Positions 1-6,542 of a DNA stretch of 6,930 bases are shown here, piece after piece (the first letter of the stretch is position 1; the number at the start of each line of letters is the position of its first letter). A model generated the notes under the pieces. It saw only the letters and a list, made by a program, of their open reading frames with translations, ran no database searches and was not told where the DNA came from. The DNA is from an uncultured Clostridia bacterium (GTDB taxonomy: Bacteria; Bacillota; Clostridia; TANB77; CAG-508). A program made the translations under genes and the position numbers. Location: NCBI GenBank assembly GCA_934167225.1, contig CAKPLD010000063.1, positions 1 through 6,930 on the forward strand, written 5' to 3'.

Positions 1-14
1 TACTTAAAATTTTA

Positions 15-1244
15 CTAAACATCCTTTTTATCCTCTAATAAACTTTTATATATTTTATATATTTTATTATAGTAAATTTCTTCACTATACTTTTCTTCAT
101 ACAATTTTCTTGATTTTTTTCCCTGACTTTGGGCTAAATTATCATTTTCTAATAAAAGCCTCATTTTTGTTGCGAGTTCATCTATATTATTATATTCATA
201 CAAAAAGCCATTTTCTTCATCTTCTATTAATTCTGGAATTCCACCTATTTTACTACCTATAATTGGCTTTCCAATTTCCATTGTTTCTAGAATTGAGTAA
301 GGACAATTTTCATACCAAATTGACGGCAATACAATAAATTTAGATTTTTTTATGTATTCTCTTATCTGTTTTTGATTTAAATATCCAACTAAAATTATCC
401 TATCTTCAAGTTTATTCTTTTTCACAAAATTTTCAATTCTTTTTCTTTCAGAGCCATCACCTGCAATAATAAGTTTTCCAGTATCTATTCTTTTTATTGC
501 TTCTACTAAATTTAATATACCTTTTTCAATTGACAATCTACCAAAATAAAATGCATATCCATTATCATTATTACTATTGTTTTCTTTTGAATCGTTAACA
601 AAATTATGAATTGTTGCTATTCTTTTGTAATTTAAATTTCCACTAATTAATTTATCTTGCAAAAACTTGCTCGGAGTAATTATGTAATCTATTTTACTAT
701 AAATTTCTTTTTTTCTGTAATATATTGATTCTATAACTCCAATAATACTTTTCAACTTTGAATTTTTTATGCATGATTTTTTTATGCAACATCCATAGTT
801 TTCTTTTATACAATCTTCGCAAATTTTCCCTTTATATAACATTGCACTCGCCGGACAAATTGCCTGCATATCATGTGCTGTAAAAACAATCGGAATTTTT
901 GCTTCATTACAAGCTTTAACAATAGAGGCTGATAGCTGTCTTTGAAAATTATTAAGATGCACAATATCAGGTTTAAAATCATTAATTGCTTCTTTCATTT
1001 TTTTATAATTTTCTCTTGAATAAATAACATCAAATGCTTTTAATATACTTCCATTATTTAAATCAATTTTTTTCACAAAATATTCTTTTTCCCCTGTTTT
1101 TATATTTCTTTCATCTTCCATCGAAAAATAAGCTACCTGGTTGCCCTTTTCTTTTAATAATTTTCCTAATTCAAAATAGTATTTTTCGCTTCCTCCATTT
1201 AAATAATGGAATTTGTTTACAAGCAATATTCTCAACTTTTTCAC
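15..1244 (-). CDS. GT4-family glycosyltransferase with Cys-rich insert
   Basis: Predicted cytoplasmic, membrane-associated retaining glycosyltransferase that transfers a sugar from a nucleotide donor to a growing lipid-linked surface glycan. The 409 residues show the GT-B layout. The N-terminal acceptor domain has the GGSE loop (17-20). The C-terminal donor domain starts near FYFGRLSIEKG (232-242) and carries the GT4 EX7E signature (E312 to E320), followed by GKPIIGSKIGGIPELI. A cysteine cluster (C130, C142, C145, C152, C153, C158) sits after the TAHD motif and looks like a metal-binding or disulfide insert. The start is uncertain. The frame opens with GTG at 1242-1244, only 5 nt after the upstream gene's stop, but the only good ribosome site (GGAG) overlaps that GTG. 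A TTG at 1233-1235 lies 8 nt after GGAG and would give the conventional family start MRILLVNKFHY. The stop is TAG. It is third in the polysaccharide operon. Donor and acceptor cannot be told. Confidence 0.9.
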   Translation of the reverse strand: MKKLRILLVNKFHYLNGGSEKYYFELGKLLKEKGNQVAYFSMEDERNIKTGEKEYFVKKIDLNNGSILKAFDVIYSRENYKKMKEAINDFKPDIVHLNNFQRQLSASIVKACNEAKIPIVFTAHDMQAICPASAMLYKGKICEDCIKENYGCCIKKSCIKNSKLKSIIGVIESIYYRKKEIYSKIDYIITPSKFLQDKLISGNLNYKRIATIHNFVNDSKENNSNNDNGYAFYFGRLSIEKGILNLVEAIKRIDTGKLIIAGDGSERKRIENFVKKNKLEDRIILVGYLNQKQIREYIKKSKFIVLPSIWYENCPYSILETMEIGKPIIGSKIGGIPELIEDEENGFLYEYNNIDELATKMRLLLENDNLAQSQGKKSRKLYEEKYSEEIYYNKIYKIYKSLLEDKKDV

Positions 1245-1247
1245 TCC
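1244..1247 (-). promoter_or_regulatory. ribosome binding site that questions the start of the distal glycosyltransferase
   Basis: On the minus strand GGAG overlaps the first base of the GTG codon, so it cannot serve that codon. It lies 8 nt before an in-frame TTG (1233-1235), a normal Shine-Dalgarno distance. This suggests translation begins three codons later than the longest reading. Confidence 0.5.
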
Positions 1248-1249
1248 AT

Positions 1250-2359
1250 TTACTTACTATAAAGTTTTTCTGTTTTTTTAACTACATCATCCCAATTATA
1301 TCTTTTTAATATATAGTCTGAGATAATATCTTCATCAATCCTGTTGTTCATATTCAAACAGTCATTTAATTTTTCAACTAAATCGTTCAAATCAGATTTT
1401 TTAAAAGTAACACCATATTTTCCACAAATCTGTATATTTTCTTCAATATCACTTACCAAACAGTTTCTACCATAGCTCATAGCTTCTAGTAAACTAATAG
1501 GCATTCCCTCTATATCACTTGGCAAACAATACAAATATGCATTACTATATAATTCTTCTAGTTCTTGTCCTTGTACAAATCCTGTCATTATAATTCTTTT
1601 ATCATTTTTTGCCATTTTCTCTATATTTTCAAGAAAATCATTTGTATGGCTCGACCCTCCAGCAATTACAAGCTTTTTATCTGTATTAATCTTTTTAAAT
1701 GCTTCTATTAATAAATCAACTCTTTTTTCTGGTACAATTCTTGCTAAATACAAAATATATCCATCTTTCTCCAAACCATATTTATTTTTTATTATATTTA
1801 TATCCCTTTTTATTGGTTTGTTCACTCCGTTTTCAATAAAACAAGTTTCCCTATTATAAGTATTTTTAAAATATTTTTGTACATTTTTAGATAAAACTAT
1901 TATTTCATCTGCATATTTTACGGCACATTTTTCTCCATATTTTATATATTTTGTTGCAAATCCGCCCCATTTCGCTCTTTGCCAATCTAAACCATGTATT
2001 GTTACCACAATTTTTTTTCTAAAAAGATGCGGTATCCATAGCATAGCACAACTCCCCTCGGCATGATAGTGAATACAATCATATTTTCCGAATGCAACTT
2101 TTATACTTGCTAAAAAAGAATATATTAAAGCATCTAAACCTTTTTTATTTATTGTAAATACTGTGTTTATATTTACACCTTTATATTTTCTTAATTTTTC
2201 GGTTTTGATATTTTTATTTGAAACATTGTTTCCTTTTCTATTATATACATCTACTGTATGTCCTCTTTTAACCAGTCTTGTAGATAATTCTTCAACAACA
2301 ATTTCAACTCCACCCTCTCTCGATGGTATTCTCTTATGCCCTAACATCGCAATTTTCAT
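1250..2359 (-). CDS. GT4-family glycosyltransferase (DUF1972/rhamnosyltransferase-like N-terminus)
   Basis: Predicted cytoplasmic GT-B glycosyltransferase acting on the lipid-linked intermediate. The 369 residues begin with MKIAMLGHKRIPSREGGVE, with the GGVE acceptor-side loop at 16-19. HGLDWQRAKWGG (122-133) resembles GT4 enzymes with a DUF1972-type N-terminal domain, a group that includes capsule rhamnosyltransferases. The donor domain starts at YLARIVPEKR (204-213), has VIAGG (231-235) and the EX7E pair E284/E292 within EGMPISLLE. The ATG at 2357-2359 begins 6 nt after the sugar transferase stop. The nearest GGAG is about 14 nt upstream, so initiation may rely on translational coupling. 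The stop is TAA, 5 nt before the next gene's longest start. The GT4 call is firm. The transferred sugar is inference only, because the family covers many donors. Confidence 0.92.
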   Translation of the reverse strand: MKIAMLGHKRIPSREGGVEIVVEELSTRLVKRGHTVDVYNRKGNNVSNKNIKTEKLRKYKGVNINTVFTINKKGLDALIYSFLASIKVAFGKYDCIHYHAEGSCAMLWIPHLFRKKIVVTIHGLDWQRAKWGGFATKYIKYGEKCAVKYADEIIVLSKNVQKYFKNTYNRETCFIENGVNKPIKRDINIIKNKYGLEKDGYILYLARIVPEKRVDLLIEAFKKINTDKKLVIAGGSSHTNDFLENIEKMAKNDKRIIMTGFVQGQELEELYSNAYLYCLPSDIEGMPISLLEAMSYGRNCLVSDIEENIQICGKYGVTFKKSDLNDLVEKLNDCLNMNNRIDEDIISDYILKRYNWDDVVKKTEKLYSK

Positions 2360-2365
2360 AAACTT

Positions 2366-3091
2366 TTATATAGCTCCTTTTCTCCCAACAACCTTCCTAA
2401 CAGTTTGTCCCAAAATTCTAGCATCCACCTTCAAGCTGCATTTTTTAAAATACTCCATATCCATCCTAACTCTATCATCAAAAGTTACATTACTCCTGCC
2501 ATTAATCTGCCAAAATCCGGTAATACCTGGCTTACACGATATTATGTATCTGTAGAAATATTTCATATCGTCTCTTTCTCTTTCCAAATAAGGTCTAGGT
2601 CCGACTAAGCTCATGTCGCCTTTTAGAACATTAATAAATTGGGGAAATTCATCCAAACTCGTTTTTCTAATAAATTTACCAATTTTAGTTACTCTGGGAT
2701 CATTTTTTATCTTTTTGTATTTTTTATACTCGTCTCTTGCTTCTTCATTTTCTGCCAAGTATGTACTTAGTTTTTCGTCAGCTCCCATGACCATAGAACG
2801 AAACTTGTACATCTTAAAAATCTTGCCATTTTTGCCTATTCTTTCTTGAGAATAAAATATAGTTCCTTTGTCCCCAGAAATTAAATTTGCTAAAAAAATT
2901 CCTATCGTTATCGGAACTAGCATTAGCGTTCCTGTTATTCCAACTATTATATCTATTACCCTTTTTATTACCTTCTCAATTTTTTCTTTAATTTTATTAT
3001 TATATATAAAAATTTCTTTATATGGTACCAAAGCACTTGTTGTTTCTCCAATATTTGAAACATATTCTAACTCCTCTAATTCTGTGTTCAT
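2366..3091 (-). CDS. polyprenyl-phosphate sugar-1-phosphate transferase (bacterial sugar transferase family)
   Basis: Predicted initiating phosphoglycosyl transferase: it moves a sugar-1-phosphate from a UDP-sugar to undecaprenyl phosphate at the inner membrane face, starting a surface polysaccharide repeat unit. The 241 residues have an approximately 40-residue polar N-terminal extension, then KRVIDIIVG (43-51) leading into one hydrophobic membrane segment (about 46-73), then the catalytic domain. That domain shows SQERIGKNGKIFKMYKFRSM (81-100), DPRVTKIGKFIRKTSLDEFPQ with the Asp-Glu dyad at 147-148, LVGPRP (161-166) and GITGFWQINGRS (189-200). It is the short form, like PglC, lacking the four-helix N-terminal half of WbaP/CpsE proteins. 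I chose the ATG at 3089-3091 because GGGGG lies 8 nt upstream. An in-frame ATG at 3107-3109 would add six residues but has no good ribosome site. It is first gene of the polysaccharide operon. Which sugar is loaded cannot be read. Confidence 0.94.
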   Translation of the reverse strand: MNTELEELEYVSNIGETTSALVPYKEIFIYNNKIKEKIEKVIKRVIDIIVGITGTLMLVPITIGIFLANLISGDKGTIFYSQERIGKNGKIFKMYKFRSMVMGADEKLSTYLAENEEARDEYKKYKKIKNDPRVTKIGKFIRKTSLDEFPQFINVLKGDMSLVGPRPYLERERDDMKYFYRYIISCKPGITGFWQINGRSNVTFDDRVRMDMEYFKKCSLKVDARILGQTVRKVVGRKGAI

Positions 3092-3098
3092 AACTTTA

Positions 3099-3103
3099 CC
3101 CCC
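3099..3103 (-). promoter_or_regulatory. Shine-Dalgarno site fixing the sugar transferase start
   Basis: Minus-strand GGGGG(T) lies 7-8 nt before the ATG at 3089-3091. It falls inside the coding region implied by the upstream ATG at 3107-3109, so it supports the shorter protein. Confidence 0.65.
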
Positions 3104-3135
3104 ATACATTTTCTGTTGTTTTAATTCTCAAACAT

Positions 3136-3164
3136 ATTATAACATAATGATACATTTGTAACAA
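3136..3164 (-). promoter_or_regulatory. promoter of the polysaccharide operon
   Basis: On the minus strand, -35 TTGTTA (3159-3164), a 17-nt spacer, and -10 TATAAT (3136-3141) preceded by TGT, giving a full extended -10. The inferred start is near 3129, leaving a leader of roughly 40 nt before the sugar transferase ATG. This is a textbook housekeeping-sigma promoter by eye, with no experimental support. Confidence 0.8.
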
Positions 3165-3199
3165 TATTTTTTGCCTCTTTTAGTAAGACCTATTTTTTC

Positions 3200-3700
3200 C
3201 TATTTTTCCACTTTGCTACATTTATTCTTTATTATATGACAAAATTTGACAACAAATATAATAATAAAAATCCCTACTAAAACTCCACTCGAATCAATAA
3301 TAACATCAAAAAAAGACGAAGTTCTATTAGGAATAAATGATTGGTGAAATTCATCTGTTACGGCATACATTGCACCAATTCCTAAGCTTATAAAAGCTCT
3401 TTTTATATTTTCCAAATCAAATGTGCACATTAAACTCATTGTTAACATTCCCACAACAAAATAAAGTGAGAAATGAGCCAGTTTTCTTATGTGATGTTCT
3501 ATTTTGTTTAAAACCTTTTCTTTCTCACTTTCCTCTAATTTTTGTATCGAATTTATATTTTTCGTTACATCTTCTGTAACCTCTCTACTTAAACTTCCAG
3601 ACTTTTCCCCATTTTGATTTGAAAAATTAAATATAATTCCAAACATTATTAAAAGTAATATGATTAGTATTGTTCTTAATATATTTATTTTTTCATTCAT
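3200..3700 (-). CDS. VanZ-family membrane protein
   Basis: A 166-residue integral membrane protein matching the VanZ-like family (named after the accessory teicoplanin-resistance gene; the biochemical role of most members is unknown). Four hydrophobic segments are visible at about 8-25, 74-91, 100-114 and 131-152, with a charged, probably extracytoplasmic stretch at 30-70. Family motifs are present: RKLAHF (72-77) and TDEFHQSFIPNRTSSFFDVIIDSSG (115-139, acidic and His residues D116, E117, H119, D132, D136). The ATG at 3698-3700 is preceded by GAGG at 8 nt. It begins 24 nt after the galE stop, so it is likely co-transcribed with galE. I see no terminator between its TAG and the polysaccharide promoter, so read-through is possible. 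Resistance to glycopeptides should not be inferred from this family membership. Confidence 0.88.
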   Translation of the reverse strand: MNEKINILRTILIILLLIMFGIIFNFSNQNGEKSGSLSREVTEDVTKNINSIQKLEESEKEKVLNKIEHHIRKLAHFSLYFVVGMLTMSLMCTFDLENIKRAFISLGIGAMYAVTDEFHQSFIPNRTSSFFDVIIDSSGVLVGIFIIIFVVKFCHIIKNKCSKVEK

Positions 3701-3724
3701 TTTTGTATCCTCTTCATGTAAAAA

Positions 3725-4729
3725 TTATTTATTTTTCTGTATATAATTCCAAGAATCTCTACACATATCTTCAATAGTTCTTTCGGCTTTCCAACCTAAT
3801 TCTTCCTCAGCTTTAGTTGGATCTGCAAAAAATTCATCTAAATCTCCTGCTCTTCTTTCTCCATATTTGAATGGTACATCAATATTATTTGCCTTTATAA
3901 ATGTAGTAACTAATTCTAGTACACTTACAGGTTTTCCTGTTCCAAGGTTATAATAATATACACCATTTTCAGATTTATCTAATTTTTCTAATGCTTTTAT
4001 ATGACCTATTGCTAAGTCTACTACGTGTAAATAGTCTCTTTCACATGTTCCATCTTTAGTATTGTAATCGTTTCCAAATATTGTTAATTCCTTTAATTCT
4101 CCGATTGCTACTTTTTGTACATATGGCATTAGGTTATTTGGTATTCCCTTTGGATTCTCTCCAAGTAAACCAGATTCGTGTGCTCCAACTGGGTTAAAGT
4201 ACCTAAGTATCGATATTTTCCAAGTGTTGTCTGCTGTGTATATGTCTTCTAGGATTTTCTCTATCATTATTTTTGTAGTTCCATATGGGCTTGAAGCTGT
4301 TTTTCTTTCCATTGTTTCTACATATTTTGGGACTTCTTGCTCTCCATATATTGTTGCAGATGAACTAAATACGAATTTTTTCACTCCATATTTTGCCATT
4401 GTTTGAAGTAATACTATTGCTCCTGATACATTATCATAGTAATATTTTAGAGGCTCTTTAATAGATTCTCCAACAGCTTTGAATCCTGCAAAGTTTATAA
4501 CTGCGTCTATTTTATTTTCTTCAAAAACCTTTTCTAGTTTTTCTCTATCCATGTAATCTATTTCATAAAATTTAAAATCTTTTCCTGTTATTTTTTTTAT
4601 TGCTTCTAGTGCTTTTTCATTGCTGTTTGAAAAGTTATCTACTATAACTATTTCTTTTCCTTGTTTTAATAATTCTACTGCTGTATGACTTCCTATATAT
4701 CCTGCTCCTCCTGGTAATAATATTGCCAT
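3725..4729 (-). CDS. galE: UDP-glucose 4-epimerase
   Basis: Interconverts UDP-glucose and UDP-galactose with tightly bound NAD in the cytoplasm, linking the Leloir pathway to galactose donors for glycans. The 334 residues are full length for GalE. Visible are the Rossmann motif GGAGYIG (7-13), VDN at 30-32 for NAD ribose, FSSSATIYG (121-129) with the catalytic Ser, the catalytic pair Y149xxxK153, YFNPVGAHESG (177-187) and the C-terminal RRAGD..FFADPTKA block (292-307). Two details stand out. The usual TGGxGYIG start reads PGGAGYIG here, and the residue aligning with E. coli Tyr299 is Phe300, a bulky gatekeeper that favours hexose over N-acetylhexosamine substrates (inference). The ATG at 4727-4729 follows GGGAGG by 9 nt. 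It is the first gene of a galE-vanZ-like unit, placed just upstream of the polysaccharide operon. Confidence 0.96.
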   Translation of the reverse strand: MAILLPGGAGYIGSHTAVELLKQGKEIVIVDNFSNSNEKALEAIKKITGKDFKFYEIDYMDREKLEKVFEENKIDAVINFAGFKAVGESIKEPLKYYYDNVSGAIVLLQTMAKYGVKKFVFSSSATIYGEQEVPKYVETMERKTASSPYGTTKIMIEKILEDIYTADNTWKISILRYFNPVGAHESGLLGENPKGIPNNLMPYVQKVAIGELKELTIFGNDYNTKDGTCERDYLHVVDLAIGHIKALEKLDKSENGVYYYNLGTGKPVSVLELVTTFIKANNIDVPFKYGERRAGDLDEFFADPTKAEEELGWKAERTIEDMCRDSWNYIQKNK

Positions 4730-4755
4730 TATTCATCGCCTCCCGTTTTTTTCTC

Positions 4756-4784
4756 ATTCTATCACTATAATAATGATTGTGCAA
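4756..4784 (-). promoter_or_regulatory. promoter of galE
   Basis: On the minus strand, -35-like TTGCAC (4779-4784), a 17-nt spacer, and -10 TAGAAT (4756-4761) preceded by TGA, an extended -10. The poor -35 (three of six consensus bases) is offset by the TGn element. The transcription start would be near 4749, roughly 20 nt before the galE ATG. Confidence 0.65.
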
Positions 4785-4797
4785 GCATTTTTTTACT

Positions 4798-5070
4798 TTA
4801 TTTTTCCTTTTTTATTGTATCAACCACAATCCCACAAACTACAAATTCAACGGCAATATATGTACTAATTCTAAAAATAGTCATTCCTAATTGATATAGA
4901 AAAACATTATGTGTGGCATTTAAATAAAAAAATAAAAGCATTACAGAAAAAATTAAAATTCCTAAACATATTTTAAGCCCATATTTCATAATCTTTAAAT
5001 CTGTTTTATCTAAATCGGTTAGCAACTCTTTTAAATATTTTAATTTTACAATATTTTTTATTTTGTCCAT
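4798..5070 (-). CDS. small two-helix membrane protein of unknown function
   Basis: I cannot assign a family with certainty. The protein is 90 residues, starting MDKIKNIVKLKYLKELL. It has a basic, amphipathic, probably cytoplasmic N-terminus (1-28) containing a DKTDLKIMKYG stretch, then a hydrophobic helix (about 30-47) and a second one (about 59-83) ending in the basic tail TIKKEK. An N-in, C-in hairpin is expected. It has no signal peptide or cysteine motif beyond two scattered Cys residues. The overall pattern (two helices after a DLKIMKYG-like motif) is reminiscent of small conserved clostridial membrane proteins, but that is recollection rather than a match I can show. I chose the ATG at 5068-5070 because GAAAGG lies 10 nt upstream. 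An in-frame ATG at 5131-5133 would add 21 residues but overlaps the predicted promoter. It is monocistronic or weakly read into galE, as no terminator is evident after it. Confidence 0.78.
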   Translation of the reverse strand: MDKIKNIVKLKYLKELLTDLDKTDLKIMKYGLKICLGILIFSVMLLFFYLNATHNVFLYQLGMTIFRISTYIAVEFVVCGIVVDTIKKEK

Positions 5071-5080
5071 AGTATCAAAA

Positions 5081-5086
5081 CCTTTC
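5081..5086 (-). promoter_or_regulatory. Shine-Dalgarno site fixing the start of the small membrane protein
   Basis: Minus-strand GAAAGG ends 10 nt before the ATG at 5068-5070. It supports the 90-residue protein over a 111-residue reading whose first codons would fall inside the promoter. Confidence 0.55.
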
Positions 5087-5104
5087 ATTTTTGTTCTTAA
5101 AATT

Positions 5105-5133
5105 ATGTTAACATATCTAAAAAAACATTTCAA
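5105..5133 (-). promoter_or_regulatory. promoter of the small membrane protein gene
   Basis: On the minus strand, -35 TTGAAA (5128-5133), a 17-nt spacer, and -10 TAACAT (5105-5110) preceded by TGT. The -10 matches four of six consensus positions and the extended TGn compensates. Its -35 overlaps the small palindrome that trails the ATPase gene, so terminator and promoter share bases here. Confidence 0.5.
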
Positions 5134-5154
5134 ATGAAAGATTTGGAAATCTTT
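5119..5154 (-). terminator. possible weak rho-independent terminator after the ATPase gene
   Basis: Immediately after the ATPase stop, an 8-bp perfect inverted repeat (arms 5137-5144 and 5147-5154, 2-nt centre) is followed by a small palindrome CATTTGAAATG (5126-5136) and a run of seven T on the minus strand (5119-5125). The stems are almost all A-T, so terminator strength is doubtful. Confidence 0.4.
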
Positions 5155-6064
5155 ATAATAGTGCTGTCATATATATTGGAATATATACAATATCGTCATC
5201 TTCTTTTAAGTCTTTTGTATGAATTATAATAGATTTATCTAAATAATCATTATATTTTCTTTTTAACTTTTTAAGTGATGTAAATGTATATCTATCTCCT
5301 GATTTTACTTCAATTGGTATTATATTATGTCTAGACGTTATTTTATCTGCTGAAATTATAAAATCAACTTCCATCGTTTCAAAACTATCCTCTCTCTCAT
5401 TTCTTGAAAAGAAGTATAATTTTCTTCCTGCTGATACTAACATTTGTGCAACTATGTTTTCTAAAATCATACCTTCATTAAATGATAATTTATCAAAAAG
5501 AATTTTTTTATAAATTTCTTCATTAACAATGTTTCTCTCATTAAATGTCATTGATAGTAATAATCCTGTATCAAACATGTAACATTTTAATGAATTTGTA
5601 TCCATTCTTTGTCCTAAACCAATATTAGGTTCTGTTGTGTTATACGCTATATTTACTAAACATGCATCATTTAACCAATAAAATGCACCTTCGTAATTTC
5701 TATATCTTGCTTTTTCATCTAGGCTTGAAATATTAAACTTTTTTTCGTGCTTTTGTAGTTGTGATGGTATTGTGTCAAATATTTGCTCTACCTTTAAATT
5801 TAGTTCTTCTGCGTGTTTTCTAATATCTTCTCTATATAAATTTAATATGTTTCTCTTAATTCTATCAACTTTCTCAAAGTCTCTCGTTTTTGAATACATT
5901 TCCACCGCTTGTGGCATTCCTCCAACAATCATATATTCTTTGAAATAATCCATAGCTTTACGATGCAATGCTTGGCCTAATGGTCTTTTCTTTGTATAGC
6001 ATTCTTTTATAAAATCCATTAATGTATCATTTCCGATTGGCCCATAAAAATTCTTCAAAATCAA
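5153..6064 (-). CDS. C-terminal DUF4143 fragment of the split gene
   Basis: The open frame yields up to 303 residues, but its first codons (a TTG at 6062-6064) overlap the other frame out of register and are not a credible start. The first internal ATG, at 6017-6019, lacks a good ribosome site. Homologous sequence begins at GNDTLMDF. Then follow GGMPQAV (48-54), YREDI (77-81), a predicted winged-helix-like stretch (about 88-140), and the DUF4143 domain with MFDTGLL (163-169). The end looks like a PD-(D/E)xK nuclease-type core: E202 in MILENIVA, D234 in MEVDFII, and E252/K254 in IPIEVKSG. Whether these proteins cut DNA is not established. This half may not be translated at all. Confidence 0.65.
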   Translation of the reverse strand: MILKNFYGPIGNDTLMDFIKECYTKKRPLGQALHRKAMDYFKEYMIVGGMPQAVEMYSKTRDFEKVDRIKRNILNLYREDIRKHAEELNLKVEQIFDTIPSQLQKHEKKFNISSLDEKARYRNYEGAFYWLNDACLVNIAYNTTEPNIGLGQRMDTNSLKCYMFDTGLLLSMTFNERNIVNEEIYKKILFDKLSFNEGMILENIVAQMLVSAGRKLYFFSRNEREDSFETMEVDFIISADKITSRHNIIPIEVKSGDRYTFTSLKKLKRKYNDYLDKSIIIHTKDLKEDDDIVYIPIYMTALL

Positions 6065-6506
6065 ATGGATACATTTTTAGCTTTTCTTCTTCTGATGGAA
6101 TCAATATATCTTTTACATTCTTTTTTATAGATATTAGTGAACCTGTTTCTATATAATCATATCTTCCATCTGCAACAAGATGTTTTATGGCTCCTCTTGC
6201 TTTTGGACAAAATTGTATTTCATCAAATATAAATAATGACTCTCTTTCATATAATTTTGTTCCATAATATTGTGATAAATATGTAAATAAATAATCTAAA
6301 TTATCTAAATATTCGTCAAATAGTCTTTTAACTTCATCAGCCACTTTGGAAAAATCTATTAATATAAATGATTTGTAATTTTCCTTTGCAAATTTTTCAG
6401 CTATGTAGCTTTTTCCAACCCTTCTAGCTCCTTCTATTAGTAATGCTGTGGTTCCATTGCTTTCTCTTTTCCATTTAAGGATCTCGTCATATATTTTTCT
6501 TTTCAT
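6027..6506 (-). CDS. N-terminal AAA+ ATPase fragment of the split gene
   Basis: This frame gives 159 residues and stops at TGA two codons after the predicted frameshift. It contains Walker A GARRVGKS (26-33; K32 and S33 bind ATP-Mg), Walker B LFIFDE (91-96; D95, E96), FCPKARGAIK after it, and a sensor-like IETGS (119-123), ending in the family motif YPFDFEEFLWA (146-156). All ATP-site residues that I can identify are present. The start ATG (6504-6506) and the ribosome site are strong. As a stand-alone product it lacks the rest of the AAA+ lid and the whole DUF4143 domain. Confidence 0.75.
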   Translation of the reverse strand: MKRKIYDEILKWKRESNGTTALLIEGARRVGKSYIAEKFAKENYKSFILIDFSKVADEVKRLFDEYLDNLDYLFTYLSQYYGTKLYERESLFIFDEIQFCPKARGAIKHLVADGRYDYIETGSLISIKKNVKDILIPSEEEKLKMYPFDFEEFLWANRK

Positions 6507-6513
6507 AAGTTTT

Positions 6514-6521
6514 CTCCCCCT
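6514..6521 (-). promoter_or_regulatory. strong Shine-Dalgarno site of the AAA+ gene
   Basis: Minus-strand AGGGGGAG ends 7 nt before the ATG at 6504-6506. It is one of the strongest ribosome sites in the window and fixes the start of the split ATPase gene. Confidence 0.7.
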
Positions 6522-6542
6522 ATTCTCGTATATTTAATACTT

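Larger units (their letters stand above)
5153..6506 (-). pseudogene. AAA+ ATPase/DUF4143 gene split by a one-base frameshift
   Basis: Two adjacent frames together encode one AAA+ ATPase with a C-terminal DUF4143 domain, a very common prokaryotic family with no settled function. The upstream frame ends ...EEFLWANRK and the downstream frame continues YGPIGNDTLMDFI. Family members read EEFLWA-(x)-G-(x)-(D/E)-T, so removing one base within 6037-6041 (minus-strand GCCAA) restores WAIGNDTLMDF. The whole then becomes 450 codons plus stop, the normal length for the family. No other stop or gap disturbs either half, so the lesion is recent or a sequence error. The gene has its own extended -10 promoter inside a 33-bp repeat array and a strong AGGGGGAG ribosome site 7 nt before its ATG. 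If the frameshift is real, the ATPase half is made alone and the gene is probably inactive. Confidence 0.8.

Noticed and set aside
3089..3109. Sugar transferase starting at the upstream ATG (3107-3109)
   Set aside because: No good ribosome site before it, while GGGGG is well placed for the ATG at 3089-3091.
1034..3161. Plus-strand open frames across the glycosyltransferase and sugar transferase genes
   Set aside because: They are antisense to well-supported genes, lack recognisable domains, and their Phe/Leu/Ile/Ser-rich content is the expected shadow of AT-rich coding sequence.
3176..3195. Hairpin TCTT...AAGA after the VanZ-like gene as a terminator
   Set aside because: The stem is only 4 bp and no T run follows it.
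3200..3700. VanZ-like gene as a glycopeptide resistance gene
   Set aside because: VanZ-family proteins are common in Firmicutes outside resistance clusters, and no vanA/vanH/vanX-type genes are present.
6027..6045. Programmed +1 frameshift joining the two ATPase halves
   Set aside because: AAA TGA T could in principle slip +1, but there is no Shine-Dalgarno-like stimulator or stem nearby. A plain one-base insertion within 6037-6041 restores the expected WAIGND sequence better than a slip at the stop codon.
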